From Flavobacterium sp. Sd200 (GTDB taxonomy: Bacteria > Bacteroidota > Bacteroidia > Flavobacteriales > Flavobacteriaceae), in contig NZ_WUMN01000001.1 in NCBI RefSeq assembly GCF_009826935.1, positions 496,001 through 560,000 of the forward strand: 64,000 nt of DNA. Reading direction: 5' to 3'. This document shows, one piece after another, positions 53,474-62,792 of the stretch (positions are counted from its first letter, which is position 1; each line of letters starts with the position of its first letter). Position numbers and translations under genes: made by a program. A model generated the notes under the pieces. That model saw only the letters and a program-made list of their open reading frames with translations, was not told the DNA's origin and ran no database searches.

Positions 53474-53506
53474 TTTGTTTTTTATGAAAATCTTTTGTTA
53501 AATTTG
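53474..53506 (+). promoter_or_regulatory. susC promoter
   Basis: TTTG (53474-53477), a 21-bp spacer and TAAATTTG (53499-53506) form a consensus promoter. The leader of about 35 nt is shared with the module before the GH51 gene. Confidence 0.75.
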
Positions 53507-53545
53507 GAAGTGTAAAAAATACATTTATAAACTAACCAAATTTTA

Positions 53546-56500
53546 ATGATTATGACGAGAATTACCAGTTTATTCTGTCACGATCAGGCAAAGCTTAAAT
53601 TATTTAAGTTGGCCTGCTTTGTGGTTTTCTTATTCTCTGTTTCTGTGGTAAATGCACAGAACGCTACCATTACAGGTAAGGTAACATCTGCCTCAGACGG
53701 ATTAGGCCTTCCAATGGCAAATGTAGTGGTAAAAGGCTCTTCTAACGGAGTGTCTACAGACCTTGACGGAAATTATTCTATCTCCGCGGGCGCAAACGAT
53801 GTATTAGTTTTCTCTTACGTCGGTTTTACAAATCAGGAAATTACCGTAGGTAACCAAACGGTAATTAATATTGCATTGAGTGCTGCGGCTACAGAACTTG
53901 AAGATGTGGTAGTGGTAGGTTACGGTACGCAAAAAAAGGCTGACTTGACGGGATCTATTGCTGTGGTAAACGTTTCTGAAGCTAAAAAAACTTCCACCAG
54001 CGATGTTTCGCAATTATTACAGGGTAGAACATCAGGTGTTACTGTGACAACAGACGGTCAACCAGGTGCCGGTCCTCAAATCAGGATTAGGGGTATAGGT
54101 ACTTTTGGTAATGCAGAACCATTATATATTGTTGATGGTGTTGCTATGAGTGGTTCTGTAAGGGATTTTAACCCTAACGACATTAAAAGTATCCAGATAC
54201 TAAAAGACGGTGCTGCCAGTGCTATCTATGGTTCAAGGGCTGCTAATGGAGTGGTAATTATTACTACTAAGAATGGTAGGAAAAATTCTCCGCTTAAAAT
54301 AGAATACAGTGCTTACTATGGTATAGATGAAGTTGCTCAAAAAATCCCTGTACTTAATAGGGTGCAGTACCAGTCGATCGTTAATCAAAAGCGTACTAAT
54401 GCTGGCTTTACTTTATTGCCGGGTAACGATCCAAATTCTCCATTGTTTATATCAGATACTGATAATGACTGGCAGAAAATAGGATTAAAAGACGGAACAC
54501 GCCACAATCAGAACTTTAACTTTTCAGGCGGTGGCGAGAACTTTACCTATAACGCTTCTGCTGACTATTTTAAGCAGGAAGGAATGTTTGTGGGTAGGGG
54601 ACCGAGCTATGAAAGATATTCAGGCCGTATAAATACGACTTTTGAAAAAGGTATCTTTAAAATGTCTCCATCATTATATTATGCGCATTCTTTTGAAAAT
54701 TCGCTTACTTTTAGAGGAGACGTTTTAACAGGTGGACGCCCACCTCTTATTAATGACCTTGTAATGGCTATACCTACAATGCCGCTGCATGATGCTAACA
54801 ACATTGGGGGCTGGGGTGGTACAAAAGCAGAGGTTCACGGCACGATTACATTGAATGTACCGGGTATTAACTCTTTGTTTGAAAACTGGGTAGAGGTAGA
54901 CAGGACGTTTGCTATTGTAAATCCTGAGCTTAAACTGGTTAATACTAATGGACATGAGCTTATTTATAAGCTAAACCTTAGCTATGACAAAACTCAAACA
55001 AGGGATTTTTCTTTTGTACCGGAGTTTAATATGGGCTATTTCTTCAACTCAGGAAAATCATTGCTTGATGATAATACAAGAACATATACCAACTCACTTG
55101 TTGAGAATACCTTAGAGTATAAAAAGGTTTTTGGCAAGCACGATGTTAATTTAATTGGAGGCTACACGTTTCAGGCACAGGAATTTTTGCGAAGAAATGG
55201 ACATTCAGAAAACCTACCGCAACCTTACCTTCCCCTGCTTGGCAACGGTATAAACCAGACAGTAGGCTCTTATGAAGAAAAAGAAACAATTGCATCAGTA
55301 TTCGGACGTTTAACCTACAGTTTTGACGACAGGTATCTACTTCAGGCCACCATCCGCCGTGACGGGTCATCAAAGTTCAGGAAAGAGATTCGTTTTGGTA
55401 ATTTCCCATCTATAGCATTGGGGTGGAAAATAAGCAACGAAAAATTCTGGAATGTGTCTGAAAATTATGTGAGCCAGTTAAAATTACGTGGTAGCTATGG
55501 TGAACTAGGTAACCAAAGCATAGCAAATTACCGATATCAGGCGGTTATAAATAATAATATACCCTATGTATTCAACGGCCAAGTGGTTATGGGAGGGCTT
55601 CAAACCAGTGTTGTAAATAGGGATATTACTTGGGAAACAACAAAATCTACCAACTTTGGTGTTGATGGTACATTCCTTAAAGGAGCTTTTGACCTGACTG
55701 CTGATTATTACATCAAAGAAACCAGCGATATCTTAATTAATGGGCCTATACCTAACTCTACGGGCTCGTTAGACCTTGCACCGTGGGTAAATTCAGGTTC
55801 GGTAAGGAACTCAGGTTTAGATATTGAGCTTACTTACCATTACAACAAAAGCAAAGATTTTAGCTTTGACGTTTCGGCAAACGTTAGTACAATTAAGAAT
55901 GAAGTGCTTAGGCTTGGCGCGGACGGAGAGCCTATTTATGGTACCGGATCTAAAACAGAAGTAGGTGGCAGGATAGGTGAACATTTTGGATATGTATATG
56001 AAGGTATATTCCAGTCTGCTCAGGAAGTTGCAGATCATGCATTCCAATCGGGCGGTACTTCTGCTGGAGATATTAAATTTAAAGACCTTAATAATGATGG
56101 TGTAATCAACGCTGATGATAGGGCTTATTTGGGTCGCGCCATTCCAAGTATAACTTATGGTTTAAACTTTAGTGCTACCTATAAAAACTTTGATTTTACA
56201 GCCTTTGCATCAGGTGCGGCAGGATACTATATTAACAGTGCTTTATACAGGACGTTAATGTGGTCTGGTGACTCAGTAAACTCACATACAGATATTTTAA
56301 ATCACTGGACACCAACAAACACCAATACAGACATACCAAGGCTGGTATCAGATGACCCTAACGGAAACAATAGGGATTCTAACAGACCAGGCTGGTTACA
56401 AAGAGGAGATTATTTAAGGATTAATACTATTAGTTTAGGCTATAAACTGCCAACTTTCTTTGGTAAGACTATTGAATCGGTAAGGATTTATGGCACTTTG

Positions 56501-56635
56501 CAAAACCTGCATACTTTTACTAAATATGAAGGTTTTAACCCTGATTTTACTTCGGGTACATTAAACCCTGGGTTTGATGGTGGAAGCTACCCAAGGCCGA
56601 GGAGTTATATGATGGGAGTACAAGTATCATTTTAA
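53546..56635 (+). CDS. SusC-family TonB-dependent outer membrane transporter
   Basis: SusC proteins import oligosaccharides through the outer membrane with energy from TonB. This 1029-residue protein has a signal peptide ending in VNAQ, a CarboxypepD_reg-like domain (about residues 40-110), the SusC signature LEDVVVVGYGTQKKADLTGS leading into the plug domain, and a long beta-barrel ending in PRSYMMGVQVSF. The adjacent SusD, GH51 and GH43 genes make arabino-oligosaccharides from arabinan the likely cargo. The start at 53546 fits the leader; Met3 is an alternative. Confidence 0.94.
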   Translation: MIMTRITSLFCHDQAKLKLFKLACFVVFLFSVSVVNAQNATITGKVTSASDGLGLPMANVVVKGSSNGVSTDLDGNYSISAGANDVLVFSYVGFTNQEITVGNQTVINIALSAAATELEDVVVVGYGTQKKADLTGSIAVVNVSEAKKTSTSDVSQLLQGRTSGVTVTTDGQPGAGPQIRIRGIGTFGNAEPLYIVDGVAMSGSVRDFNPNDIKSIQILKDGAASAIYGSRAANGVVIITTKNGRKNSPLKIEYSAYYGIDEVAQKIPVLNRVQYQSIVNQKRTNAGFTLLPGNDPNSPLFISDTDNDWQKIGLKDGTRHNQNFNFSGGGENFTYNASADYFKQEGMFVGRGPSYERYSGRINTTFEKGIFKMSPSLYYAHSFENSLTFRGDVLTGGRPPLINDLVMAIPTMPLHDANNIGGWGGTKAEVHGTITLNVPGINSLFENWVEVDRTFAIVNPELKLVNTNGHELIYKLNLSYDKTQTRDFSFVPEFNMGYFFNSGKSLLDDNTRTYTNSLVENTLEYKKVFGKHDVNLIGGYTFQAQEFLRRNGHSENLPQPYLPLLGNGINQTVGSYEEKETIASVFGRLTYSFDDRYLLQATIRRDGSSKFRKEIRFGNFPSIALGWKISNEKFWNVSENYVSQLKLRGSYGELGNQSIANYRYQAVINNNIPYVFNGQVVMGGLQTSVVNRDITWETTKSTNFGVDGTFLKGAFDLTADYYIKETSDILINGPIPNSTGSLDLAPWVNSGSVRNSGLDIELTYHYNKSKDFSFDVSANVSTIKNEVLRLGADGEPIYGTGSKTEVGGRIGEHFGYVYEGIFQSAQEVADHAFQSGGTSAGDIKFKDLNNDGVINADDRAYLGRAIPSITYGLNFSATYKNFDFTAFASGAAGYYINSALYRTLMWSGDSVNSHTDILNHWTPTNTNTDIPRLVSDDPNGNNRDSNRPGWLQRGDYLRINTISLGYKLPTFFGKTIESVRIYGTLQNLHTFTKYEGFNPDFTSGTLNPGFDGGSYPRPRSYMMGVQVSF

Positions 56636-56652
56636 TCTTAAAAATTTACGAA

Positions 56653-58209
56653 ATGAAAAAAATAAAAATATTATTGATAGGGTTATCATTTATTGCTCTT
56701 AGCTGTAATGATGAACTTGAACAAATAAATCCTAATTACCCAACAAGTGAAGGGTTTTGGGAAACTGACGTGCATGCTGTAAAAGGGGTTGATGCTATAT
56801 ACAATGCCTTTATAATTGATGGGTCTTTTATGCGTATGACACCTGCACTTACTGATGGCAGGGGTGATGATTTCAAAGGAGACAGTCCATGGTTAGATCT
56901 GGTTCAGGTAGCAAATTTTAACATATTATCTACTTCAGGGCCTGTTGATTGGATGTTTACGTCTTATTATATAGCTATATTCCGTGCCAATCAGGTTTTA
57001 CAATATGTTCCAGCAATTGAAATGGACGAAGCACTTAAACAACGCTGCCTTGGCCAAGCACACTTTTTGAGAGGATTGGCATATTTCCAGTTGGTAACTA
57101 ATTATGAGCAAGTGCCTTTAACGACTACAGTTCCGGTAAGTTCTGCTGATTATTACGCGGCTACCGGAACAAACGAGCAAATATGGGCGCAGGTTATTGA
57201 AGATTTTACTGCTGCTCAAAACTTACTTCCGGTATCATATAGTACACTTTCAGGTCCGGATCTTAATCAGATAGGAAGAGCGACAAAGGGTGCTGCTACA
57301 GGATTTTTAGGTAAATCATACCTTTATACAAGGCAGTGGAGCCAAGCAGCGACTGAGTTTAATAAACTTATCAACGGGCCGGAATTAAACATATACAGTC
57401 TTACTTCAAACTATCAGGATAACTTTAGTCCTTATACTGAAAATAACTCAGAGTCTTTATTCGAGATTCAGTTCCAAACAGGCTCGGGCACTATTAAAAA
57501 CTACGGTGGCGAACCATCATCTGCATGGATGCAGGTAAGTTCTGTGGGGCATACCTATGCTATGGAAGGTTATGGATATTCTGACTTCCTGCCTACACGC
57601 TGGATTTATGATGAGTACAAATTAGAGCGTACTGTTACAGGAGCCTTAGATCCAAGACTTTTTGTTTCTATCGCTTCTTATGAAGCGGCTGCGGGAAGGA
57701 CTACTGTGTATAATGGTCAACCTTGGCTAAATCCACAAACTAATATTTATCCGCGCAAATATACTCATGATGGCTTCGACTTTAGTACAGAAAGCCAGGG
57801 CGGTGTAGAATATTCTGAAATTAATTACCGTGTATTGCGTTATGCTGATATTTTGTTGATGTATGCAGAAGCACTTAACGAGCAGGGGCAAACTGCGAAT
57901 GCTTATCAGTACATTCAGCAGGTAAGGAATCGTGCAAACCTTCCAAATCTTGCTGATACAAGACCGGGTATGACACAGGAGCAAATGAGAGATCAGTTAG
58001 GTCATGAACGTGCACTGGAACTTGCTATTGAGGGTATCCGTATACACGATATCATCCGTTGGGGATGGTTATATGATCCTGCAAAGCTTGCTATGTTGCG
58101 CTCTCATGATACTGACTTTAATACATGGACACCGGGTAAAGAGTATCTTCCTATTCCTCAAAGGGAGTTAGATATCAACCCTAATGCACTACCAAATTCT
58201 GCTAACTAA
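56653..58209 (+). CDS. SusD/RagB-family glycan-binding lipoprotein
   Basis: SusD lipoproteins sit on top of SusC and hold the glycan at the cell surface. The 518-residue protein has a lipobox (IALSC near residue 18), the N-terminal SusD-like domain with FLRGLAYFQLVTNYEQVPL, and the C-terminal RagB domain with YADILLMYAEALNEQG, VRNRANL and IHDIIRWG. It is 17 bp after susC, and the pair ends at a strong terminator. Confidence 0.95.
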   Translation: MKKIKILLIGLSFIALSCNDELEQINPNYPTSEGFWETDVHAVKGVDAIYNAFIIDGSFMRMTPALTDGRGDDFKGDSPWLDLVQVANFNILSTSGPVDWMFTSYYIAIFRANQVLQYVPAIEMDEALKQRCLGQAHFLRGLAYFQLVTNYEQVPLTTTVPVSSADYYAATGTNEQIWAQVIEDFTAAQNLLPVSYSTLSGPDLNQIGRATKGAATGFLGKSYLYTRQWSQAATEFNKLINGPELNIYSLTSNYQDNFSPYTENNSESLFEIQFQTGSGTIKNYGGEPSSAWMQVSSVGHTYAMEGYGYSDFLPTRWIYDEYKLERTVTGALDPRLFVSIASYEAAAGRTTVYNGQPWLNPQTNIYPRKYTHDGFDFSTESQGGVEYSEINYRVLRYADILLMYAEALNEQGQTANAYQYIQQVRNRANLPNLADTRPGMTQEQMRDQLGHERALELAIEGIRIHDIIRWGWLYDPAKLAMLRSHDTDFNTWTPGKEYLPIPQRELDINPNALPNSAN

Positions 58210-58233
58210 CAGTTATGTAGTTTTCATTAAATT

Positions 58234-58259
58234 AAGCAGGCCAATAGGCCTGCTTTTTT
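58234..58259 (+). terminator. Terminator after susCD
   Basis: A 9-bp stem AAGCAGGCC/GGCCTGCTT with an AATA loop is followed by T, separating susCD from the enzyme genes. Confidence 0.9.
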
Positions 58260-58316
58260 ATTATAGCAATTATTTTTTGTTAAAGGAAACCTGTGTTTAT
58301 AACTAATTGTAAGTTG

Positions 58317-58332
58317 AATACGTTGTAGTATT
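58317..58332. promoter_or_regulatory. Second copy of the operator-like inverted repeat
   Basis: AATAC-GTTGTA-GTATT is identical to 53408-53423 and again 51 bp before the -33 element. This supports one regulator for both units. Confidence 0.6.
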
Positions 58333-58382
58333 GTGTTGTTGTCATATTATTTTAGTTAAAAATTAAAATACTGAAATTTTTA

Positions 58383-58415
58383 TTTGGGTTTTATGAAAAC
58401 ATTTTGTTAAATTTG
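58383..58415 (+). promoter_or_regulatory. Promoter of the arabinan enzyme genes
   Basis: TTTG (58383-58386), a 21-bp spacer and TAAATTTG (58408-58415) repeat the susC promoter. A 38-base stretch (58402-58439) is identical to 53493-53530. Confidence 0.75.
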
Positions 58416-58460
58416 GAAGTGTAAAAAATACATTTATAATCTAACCAAACTTTTTAATTT

Positions 58461-58505
58461 ATGTTTATCACCCAACATTACATTCGCGATGAGATGGTTG
58501 TTTAA
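58461..58505 (+). other. 14-codon open frame in the GH51 leader
   Basis: ATG at 58461 follows the shared leader at almost the place where susC starts in the other copy, and the frame MFITQHYIRDEMVV ends at a TAA. It could be an upstream leader peptide or a remnant of a lost gene; there is no coding proof. Confidence 0.2.
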
Positions 58506-58611
58506 TGCTTTTAACTTTTAAAGCTCAAATCATTAATTCACTTTTTTGCTTTAACAGTAGCATTTGCTTTGCTGTTTGAGCACTAATCTTTTTTAGTAAA
58601 ATCAAATTACC

Positions 58612-60171
58612 ATGCTTAAAAAAAACTCTATTTTTTCTTATTTATTTATAGCTACGGCTTCTTTTGTTTCTGTAAACAGTGTTGATGCCCAGCAAAGAGC
58701 TACCGTATCGGTAGAGAAAAATGAAAAAGCGCCTACCATTAATAAACATATTTACGGTCATTTTGCCGAGCACCTTGGCAGGTGTATCTATGATGGTTTT
58801 TATGTAGGTGAAAACAGTAAAATTCCAAACACAAAAGGTGTTCGTAACGATATTATCGCTGCTCTTAAAGATCTTGGAATTCCTAACCTGCGTTGGCCGG
58901 GTGGTTGTTTTGCTGATACTTACCACTGGAAAGACGGTATTGGGCCTAAAAATGAAAGGCCAACTATTGTAAACCAATGGTGGGGTGGTACTACTGAGGA
59001 TAACAGTTTTGGTACACACGACTTCCTTAACCTTTGTGAAGTTCTTGGTACAGAGCCCTATCTTGCTGCCAACGTAGGCAGTGGTACGGTTAAAGAATTT
59101 GCCGATTGGGTACAGTATGTAAACCACGATGGCAAAAGCCCAATGGCTGATCTTAGGAAAAAGAACGACAGGGAAAAGCCATGGGGAGTTTCTATATGGG
59201 GTGTAGGTAATGAAATGTGGGGTTGTGGCGGTAACATGACACCGGAGTATTACGCAAACCTGTACAGGCAGTATGCTACTTTTATGGGCGACTGGGAAAA
59301 CTCAGGTAAATTGTTCCGTATAGCATCGGGGGCTAACGTAGCTGATTATCATTGGACAGAAGTTTTAATGCGTGATATTCCTAAAAACCTTATAGAAGGC
59401 GTGGCACTTCACTCTTATTCGTTTGTAAAATGGGAAAAGAAAGGTTCATCTACAAAATATGATGAATCGCAATATTTCGATACCATGAAAACAGCTCTTA
59501 AAATGGAGGAGCTTGTTACAAGGCACAGCGAAATAATGGATAAATATGATCCTGCTAAAAAAATTGCCCTTATTGTAGACGAGTGGGGTGGATGGTATGA
59601 TGTAGAAGAAGGTACAAATCCGGGCTTCCTGTATCAGCAAAACACCATGAGAGATGCTATGATTGCAGGCACTACGCTAAACATATTTAACAACCACAGC
59701 GACCGTGTTCGTATGGCTAACCTTGCGCAAACTGTAAATGTGTTACAGGCAGTTATACTTACAAAAGGCGAAAAAATGATACTTACACCTACATATCATG
59801 TAATGCAGTTGTATAAAGTACACCAGGATGCCAAGCTTTTACCTGTAAAAGTTTTAACGCCTGACTATAAATTTGGAGATGCAACGCTGCCTGCAATATC
59901 GGCAAGTGCTTCGGTTAAAGAAGGCAAAACACATGTGTCTTTGGTAAACATAGATTCTAAAAATGCAATAACTGTAGATGTAGACCTTGCAACTTCTAAT
60001 CTTAAAGGTTTTACGGCTAAAATAGTTTCATCAGCCAAACTTCAGGATCACAACACATTTGAAAATCCGAATGTAATTGCTCCTAAAGATTTTAAAGATT
60101 TCAAGTTTAAAAACGGCGTGCTTTCAGTAACACTTCCTCCATTCTCTGTAGTGGTTCTTGAAGGAAAATAA
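58612..60171 (+). CDS. GH51 alpha-L-arabinofuranosidase, exported
   Basis: GH51 enzymes cut terminal alpha-L-arabinofuranosyl groups from arabinan and arabinoxylan with retention. The 519-residue protein has a signal peptide ending in VDAQ (about residue 27), the (beta/alpha)8 barrel with [11 protein letters not shown], the acid/base Glu201 in GVGNEMW and the nucleophile Glu324 in VDEWGGWYD, and a C-terminal beta domain ending in [12 protein letters not shown]. It is first of four or more enzyme genes in one unit; the next gene starts 11 bp later. Confidence 0.95.
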   Translation: MLKKNSIFSYLFIATASFVSVNSVDAQQRATVSVEKNEKAPTINKHIYGHFAEHLGRCIYDGFYVGENSKIPNTKGVRNDIIAALKDLGIPNLRWPGGCFADTYHWKDGIGPKNERPTIVNQWWGGTTEDNSFGTHDFLNLCEVLGTEPYLAANVGSGTVKEFADWVQYVNHDGKSPMADLRKKNDREKPWGVSIWGVGNEMWGCGGNMTPEYYANLYRQYATFMGDWENSGKLFRIASGANVADYHWTEVLMRDIPKNLIEGVALHSYSFVKWEKKGSSTKYDESQYFDTMKTALKMEELVTRHSEIMDKYDPAKKIALIVDEWGGWYDVEEGTNPGFLYQQNTMRDAMIAGTTLNIFNNHSDRVRMANLAQTVNVLQAVILTKGEKMILTPTYHVMQLYKVHQDAKLLPVKVLTPDYKFGDATLPAISASASVKEGKTHVSLVNIDSKNAITVDVDLATSNLKGFTAKIVSSAKLQDHNTFENPNVIAPKDFKDFKFKNGVLSVTLPPFSVVVLEGK

Positions 60172-60182
60172 TAAGATCTTTC

Positions 60183-61796
60183 ATGAAAAAAATAACATAT
60201 AAAGCAATAACAGCAAAATCACTTAATTGTTTTTTTGCTATAGCTGTAGCCGGATTTATGGCTGTAGGCTGTTCTGGCAGCGATGACAGTGCTCCGGCAG
60301 ATTCCGGTACGGATGACGAACCGGGCCAGACTTTCAACGGTCCAACCTATGCGGATAATTATACACCTATTGGGGCATGGGCTAACAGAAGCCAATGGAA
60401 CCTTGCAAATGTACACGATCCTACAGTTGTTAAGGATGGTGAGTATTGGTATATGTACCAAACAGATGCCTCTTATGGTAATGCTCATGAAGGGCATGGA
60501 CATTTTCATTGCAGACGTTCACGCGATCTTGTTACCTGGGAATATATAGGTGCAACAATGCCGGGTGAGGCTAACTGGGTAAAAGATGTTATAAATGAAA
60601 AAAGAGCTACAGAAGGACGTGCTCCTATACAAACTATAACGTATGGCTATTGGGCACCTTGTGTGCGTAAAGTGGGCAGCAAATTCAGGATGTATTACAG
60701 TGTTATAAATGATGCTGAGATAGAAGGCACAGATCCTAATACATCTTGGGGCGAGGAGTCTTACATTGGAATGATGGAAACTTCAAGTCTTGCTTCTAAT
60801 GTATGGGAAGATAAAGGTGCTGTAATATGGCAGGTGCCTGATGGTGTAGAAGATTTTAGAAGAAACGGTGCTAACGACTGGAGTGCCTACTATAAATATA
60901 ATGCTATAGACCCAAGCTATATAGAAACTCCGCAGGGCGAGCATTGGCTGATATATGGATCATGGCATACAGGTATGGCTGCCGTGCAGATAGATCCTGT
61001 AACTGGTAAACCTTTTCAGTTAAACAACGTTTCTGATTTTGGTGTGCGCATTGCAGGCCGTGGCGATGTTAACACAAACAGATGGCAGGGACTTGAAGGT
61101 CCGGAAATTATTTATAACCCTGATACACAGTATTATTATCTGTTCCTGGCTTATGATGAACTTTCTGTCGCATATAATACACGTGTAGCTAGATCCCGTA
61201 CTATCACTGGTCCTTATGTAGGCATAAACGGGCAGGATATTACAACAGGGGCAGAGTGCTGGCCAATGCTTACGCATCCTTATGCCTTTGCTAACCACAC
61301 AGGCTGGGTAGGTATATCGCATTGCGCAGTGTTTAAAGATGATGTTGCCAACAAATGGTATTTTTCATCGCAGGGCAGACTACCTGAAAATGTTCCGGGC
61401 ATAAACGTATCTAATGCTGTTATGATGGGGCAGGTAAGGGAGATGTACTGGACGTCTGACGGATGGCCGGTTGTATCGCCGGAGCGTTATGCTGCTGTAC
61501 CGCAAACCGATCTAACTCCTGATAATATGGCAGGAAGATATGAGGTTATAACCATGAACTATGCCTACAGGACGCAGCAACGTTCTTTAGTTGTAACCCT
61601 TGGTGCCGATGGAAATCTTACAGGTGCCATGACAGGTACATGGAGCTATAACAATACAACGAGAACATTGCTTTTAAATGGCAGGGAATGTAAGGTGTCT
61701 AACGGATGGGACTGGGAAGCATCTCCAAGAAAAACGACCATTACTTTTACCGGACTTACTGCTGATGGCAAACCTATATGGGGTAAAAAAATGTAA
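60183..61796 (+). CDS. GH43 endo-alpha-1,5-L-arabinanase, lipoprotein
   Basis: This 537-residue protein has a lipobox (AVGC, Cys30) and a GH43 five-bladed propeller. The catalytic residues are seen as Asp79 (VHDPTVVK, general base), Asp243 (AIDPSYIE, pKa modulator) and Glu308 (LEGPEIIY, general acid). The C-terminal ~95 residues (MAGRYEVITMNYAYRTQQRS onward) form the beta-barrel found at the end of extracellular endo-arabinanases. It is probably anchored at the cell surface and cuts the arabinan backbone before SusCD uptake. Confidence 0.9.
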   Translation: MKKITYKAITAKSLNCFFAIAVAGFMAVGCSGSDDSAPADSGTDDEPGQTFNGPTYADNYTPIGAWANRSQWNLANVHDPTVVKDGEYWYMYQTDASYGNAHEGHGHFHCRRSRDLVTWEYIGATMPGEANWVKDVINEKRATEGRAPIQTITYGYWAPCVRKVGSKFRMYYSVINDAEIEGTDPNTSWGEESYIGMMETSSLASNVWEDKGAVIWQVPDGVEDFRRNGANDWSAYYKYNAIDPSYIETPQGEHWLIYGSWHTGMAAVQIDPVTGKPFQLNNVSDFGVRIAGRGDVNTNRWQGLEGPEIIYNPDTQYYYLFLAYDELSVAYNTRVARSRTITGPYVGINGQDITTGAECWPMLTHPYAFANHTGWVGISHCAVFKDDVANKWYFSSQGRLPENVPGINVSNAVMMGQVREMYWTSDGWPVVSPERYAAVPQTDLTPDNMAGRYEVITMNYAYRTQQRSLVVTLGADGNLTGAMTGTWSYNNTTRTLLLNGRECKVSNGWDWEASPRKTTITFTGLTADGKPIWGKKM

Positions 61797-61821
61797 TACC
61801 CTTTAATTTATTACAAGAATA

Positions 61822-62790
61822 ATGAAGAAAGTTGCACTTACTATATTGTCTGCTGTTGCGCTAATGTCCTGTTCATCCTCAAAACAGCAGGTAGCCACAG
61901 CAAACTTAAAAATTAATAACCCGGTTATAAAAGACAAGTACACAGGCGATCCTGCGGCACTTGTATATAAAGACTCGGTTTATTTGTATGCAGGTCACGA
62001 TGTAGCACCAAACGACTTTAATTTTTATAAAATGGAAGAGTGGCTGGTGTATTCGTCTGCCGATCTTATACATTGGAAAGAGCATCCGGTGCCGTTGAAA
62101 ACAACCGATTTTAAATGGGCAAAGGGCGATGCCTGGGCGGCTCAGGTTATAGAACGTAACGGCAAATTTTATTGGTATGTAACCGTTAGCCATGCTACAA
62201 TTCCGGGCAAGGCAATCGGAATAGCAGTATCAGATTCGCCAACTGGGCCATTTAAAGATGCATTAGGAAAGGCCTTGATTACAAACGATATGACCAAGCA
62301 GGTAGGTATAGATTGGGATGATATAGACCCAACCGTTTTTGTAGACGATGACGGTCAGGCTTATTTATACTGGGGCAATCAGGTGTGTAAGTACATAAAG
62401 CTTAAAGAAAATATGCTTGAAGCCGATGGTCCTATAAATGTGGTTAACCTGCCTAATTTTACTGAGGCGCCATGGCTGCACAAGCACAACGACTGGTATT
62501 ACCTTTCGTATGCTTATGAGTTTCCGGAAAAGATAGCGTATGCTATGAGTAAATCGCCGGCAGGCCCTTGGGAATACAAAGGCATACTTAACGAACTGGC
62601 AGGTAACAGCAATACCAACCACCAGGCTATTATAGATTTTAAAGGAAAGTCATACTTTATATATCATAACGGGGCTATACAACCACATGGTGGCAGCTTC
62701 AGGAGATCGGTATGTATTGACAGGCTTTATTATAACCCCGACGGTACTATGAAACGTGTAGTAATGACAACCGAAGGAATACAGGAATAG
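61822..62790 (+). CDS. GH43 glycosidase, lipoprotein
   Basis: This 322-residue lipoprotein (lipobox LMSC, Cys17) is a single-domain GH43 enzyme. The general base is Asp43 (TGDPAALVYKD), the modulator Asp is in DIDPTVFVDD, and the acid Glu is in FTEAPWLHKHNDWYYLSYA. The sequence KGDAWAAQVIERNGKFYWYV resembles GH43 arabinofuranosidases and xylosidases more than endo-arabinanases, so an exo-acting arabinofuranosidase is likely. It is 25 bp after the endo-arabinanase and 2 bp before the next GH43 gene. Confidence 0.88.
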   Translation: MKKVALTILSAVALMSCSSSKQQVATANLKINNPVIKDKYTGDPAALVYKDSVYLYAGHDVAPNDFNFYKMEEWLVYSSADLIHWKEHPVPLKTTDFKWAKGDAWAAQVIERNGKFYWYVTVSHATIPGKAIGIAVSDSPTGPFKDALGKALITNDMTKQVGIDWDDIDPTVFVDDDGQAYLYWGNQVCKYIKLKENMLEADGPINVVNLPNFTEAPWLHKHNDWYYLSYAYEFPEKIAYAMSKSPAGPWEYKGILNELAGNSNTNHQAIIDFKGKSYFIYHNGAIQPHGGSFRRSVCIDRLYYNPDGTMKRVVMTTEGIQE

Positions 62791-62792
62791 TT

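Larger units (their letters stand above)
58210..58611 (+). other. 402-bp intergenic control region before the GH51 gene
   Basis: In order it holds a terminator (58234-58259), the repeated operator-like site (58317-58332), the repeated promoter (58383-58415), a SusC-type leader and a 14-codon open frame at 58461. The last ~110 bp before the GH51 start show nothing further that I recognise. Confidence 0.7.

Noticed and set aside
58642..59127. 161-codon open frame on the minus strand
   Set aside because: It lies wholly inside the GH51 gene, has no family resemblance and is rich in residues expected from antisense reading.
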